In this document: in pieces, positions 6,394-6,639 of the stretch
How the letters are laid out: every line of letters starts with the position of its first letter
Position numbering within the stretch: the stretch's first letter is position 1
DNA from: Alphaproteobacteria bacterium
Lineage (GTDB): Bacteria > Pseudomonadota > Alphaproteobacteria > Sphingomonadales > Emcibacteraceae
Length of the DNA stretch: 6,639 bases
Reading direction: 5' to 3'
NCBI GenBank assembly: GCA_013152615.1
Contig: JAADGA010000085.1
Span: 1 to 6,639, forward strand
The notes under the pieces: generated by a model
Seen by the model: the letters and a program-made list of their open reading frames with translations, nothing else
Database searches by the model: none
What the model was told of the DNA's origin: nothing
Made by a program: the position numbers and the translations under genes

Positions 6394-6415
6394 TTCTTGC
6401 CAAGAATAAATATTC
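6394..6415. repeat. Two overlapping inverted repeats between fabG and acpP
   Basis: TTCTTG-C-CAAGAA (6394-6406) is a 13-base perfect inverted repeat with a single central base. It overlaps GAATA-AA-TATTC (6404-6415), which has 5-bp arms and a two-base centre. Short dyads of this size are typical of dimeric repressor operators. They lie 20-40 bases past the fabG stop and upstream of the candidate acpP promoter. Operator function is inference only; chance is possible in AT-rich sequence. Confidence 0.3.
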
Positions 6416-6434
6416 GGTAATATCCGGCAACCGG

Positions 6435-6639
6435 CTAGATCATCGCCATTCCGCCATTTATGTGGAGCGTAATCCCGGTAACGTAGGCCGCTTCTGCACT
6501 GGCGAGATAAACAACACCAGCGGCAATGTCATCGCCAACCCCCAGTCTTTTCATCGGAATATTGGCCAGCAGCCCCGCTTTCTGGTCATCACTCAACACC
6601 GCCGTCATCGGGCTTTCAATGAAACCGGGGGCAATGCAA
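6435..6639 (-). CDS. fabG: 3-oxoacyl-[acyl-carrier-protein] reductase FabG, C-terminal end only
   Basis: This is the last 67 residues of a short-chain dehydrogenase, entering from the right edge and stopping at TAG (6435-6437). The segment reads IAPGFIESPMT (residues 2-12 of the fragment), the loop after the active site that covers NADPH. Then come IPMKRLGVGDDIA and SAEAAYVTGITLHINGGM, the classic FabG C-terminus. FabG reduces 3-ketoacyl-ACP to 3-hydroxyacyl-ACP with NADPH. The Rossmann motif and the Ser-Tyr-Lys catalytic residues lie outside the window. Its position before acpP and fabF on the same strand makes FabG far more likely than another short-chain dehydrogenase. Confidence 0.93.
   Translation of the reverse strand, partial: CIAPGFIESPMTAVLSDDQKAGLLANIPMKRLGVGDDIAAGVVYLASAEAAYVTGITLHINGGMAMI

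Noticed and set aside
1..6639. Mobile elements, CRISPR arrays, phage or defence genes.
   Set aside because: No transposase, integrase, terminal repeats, regular spaced repeats or composition shift was seen; the layout is ordinary core chromosome.

Overview
The window is a compact stretch of bacterial core chromosome, and every real gene reads on the minus strand. The gene order fabG-acpP-fabF-mltG is the usual fatty-acid cluster of alphaproteobacteria. The AcpP and FabF sequences, moderate GC and several CTTGAA/TTGAAA-type -35 boxes fit an alphaproteobacterium. This placement is inferred from family resemblance; no genus is named.

In transcription order (high to low coordinates), the window holds: the C-terminal end of fabG (6435-6639, cut by the window edge); acpP (6000-6233); fabF (4561-5826); mltG (3561-4553); a tRNA-Glu gene with anticodon CTC and an encoded CCA end (3460-3534); mnmA (2210-3376); a threonine-synthase-like PLP enzyme (737-1996, GTG start); and the N-terminal two thirds of a YeiH-type (UPF0324) membrane protein (3-722, cut by the window start). 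No real gene was found on the plus strand; the long plus-strand frames are shadows of minus-strand genes.

The fab genes supply the elongation cycle: FabG reduces 3-ketoacyl-ACP, AcpP carries the acyl chain, and FabF condenses it with malonyl-ACP. MltG, seven bases after fabF, cuts nascent peptidoglycan glycan strands, so lipid and wall synthesis share a transcription path. The tRNA-Glu gene probably has its own promoter inside the 3' end of mltG. mnmA follows with a promoter-like sequence so close to its best ATG that the message may be leaderless. The PLP enzyme and the YeiH-type protein are 14 bases apart and look like a two-gene unit; the PLP enzyme departs from usual threonine synthase motifs, so its annotation deserves care.

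There is no gene-free stretch over 300 bases. The three larger gaps (6234-6434, 5827-5999, 1997-2209) contain small inverted repeats, none followed by a convincing U-tract. I see no mobile element, CRISPR array, phage gene or defence system, and nothing that amounts to a wholly new biological system. The points most worth checking are the identity of the PLP enzyme and its YeiH neighbour, the structured acpP flanks, and the possibly leaderless mnmA start.
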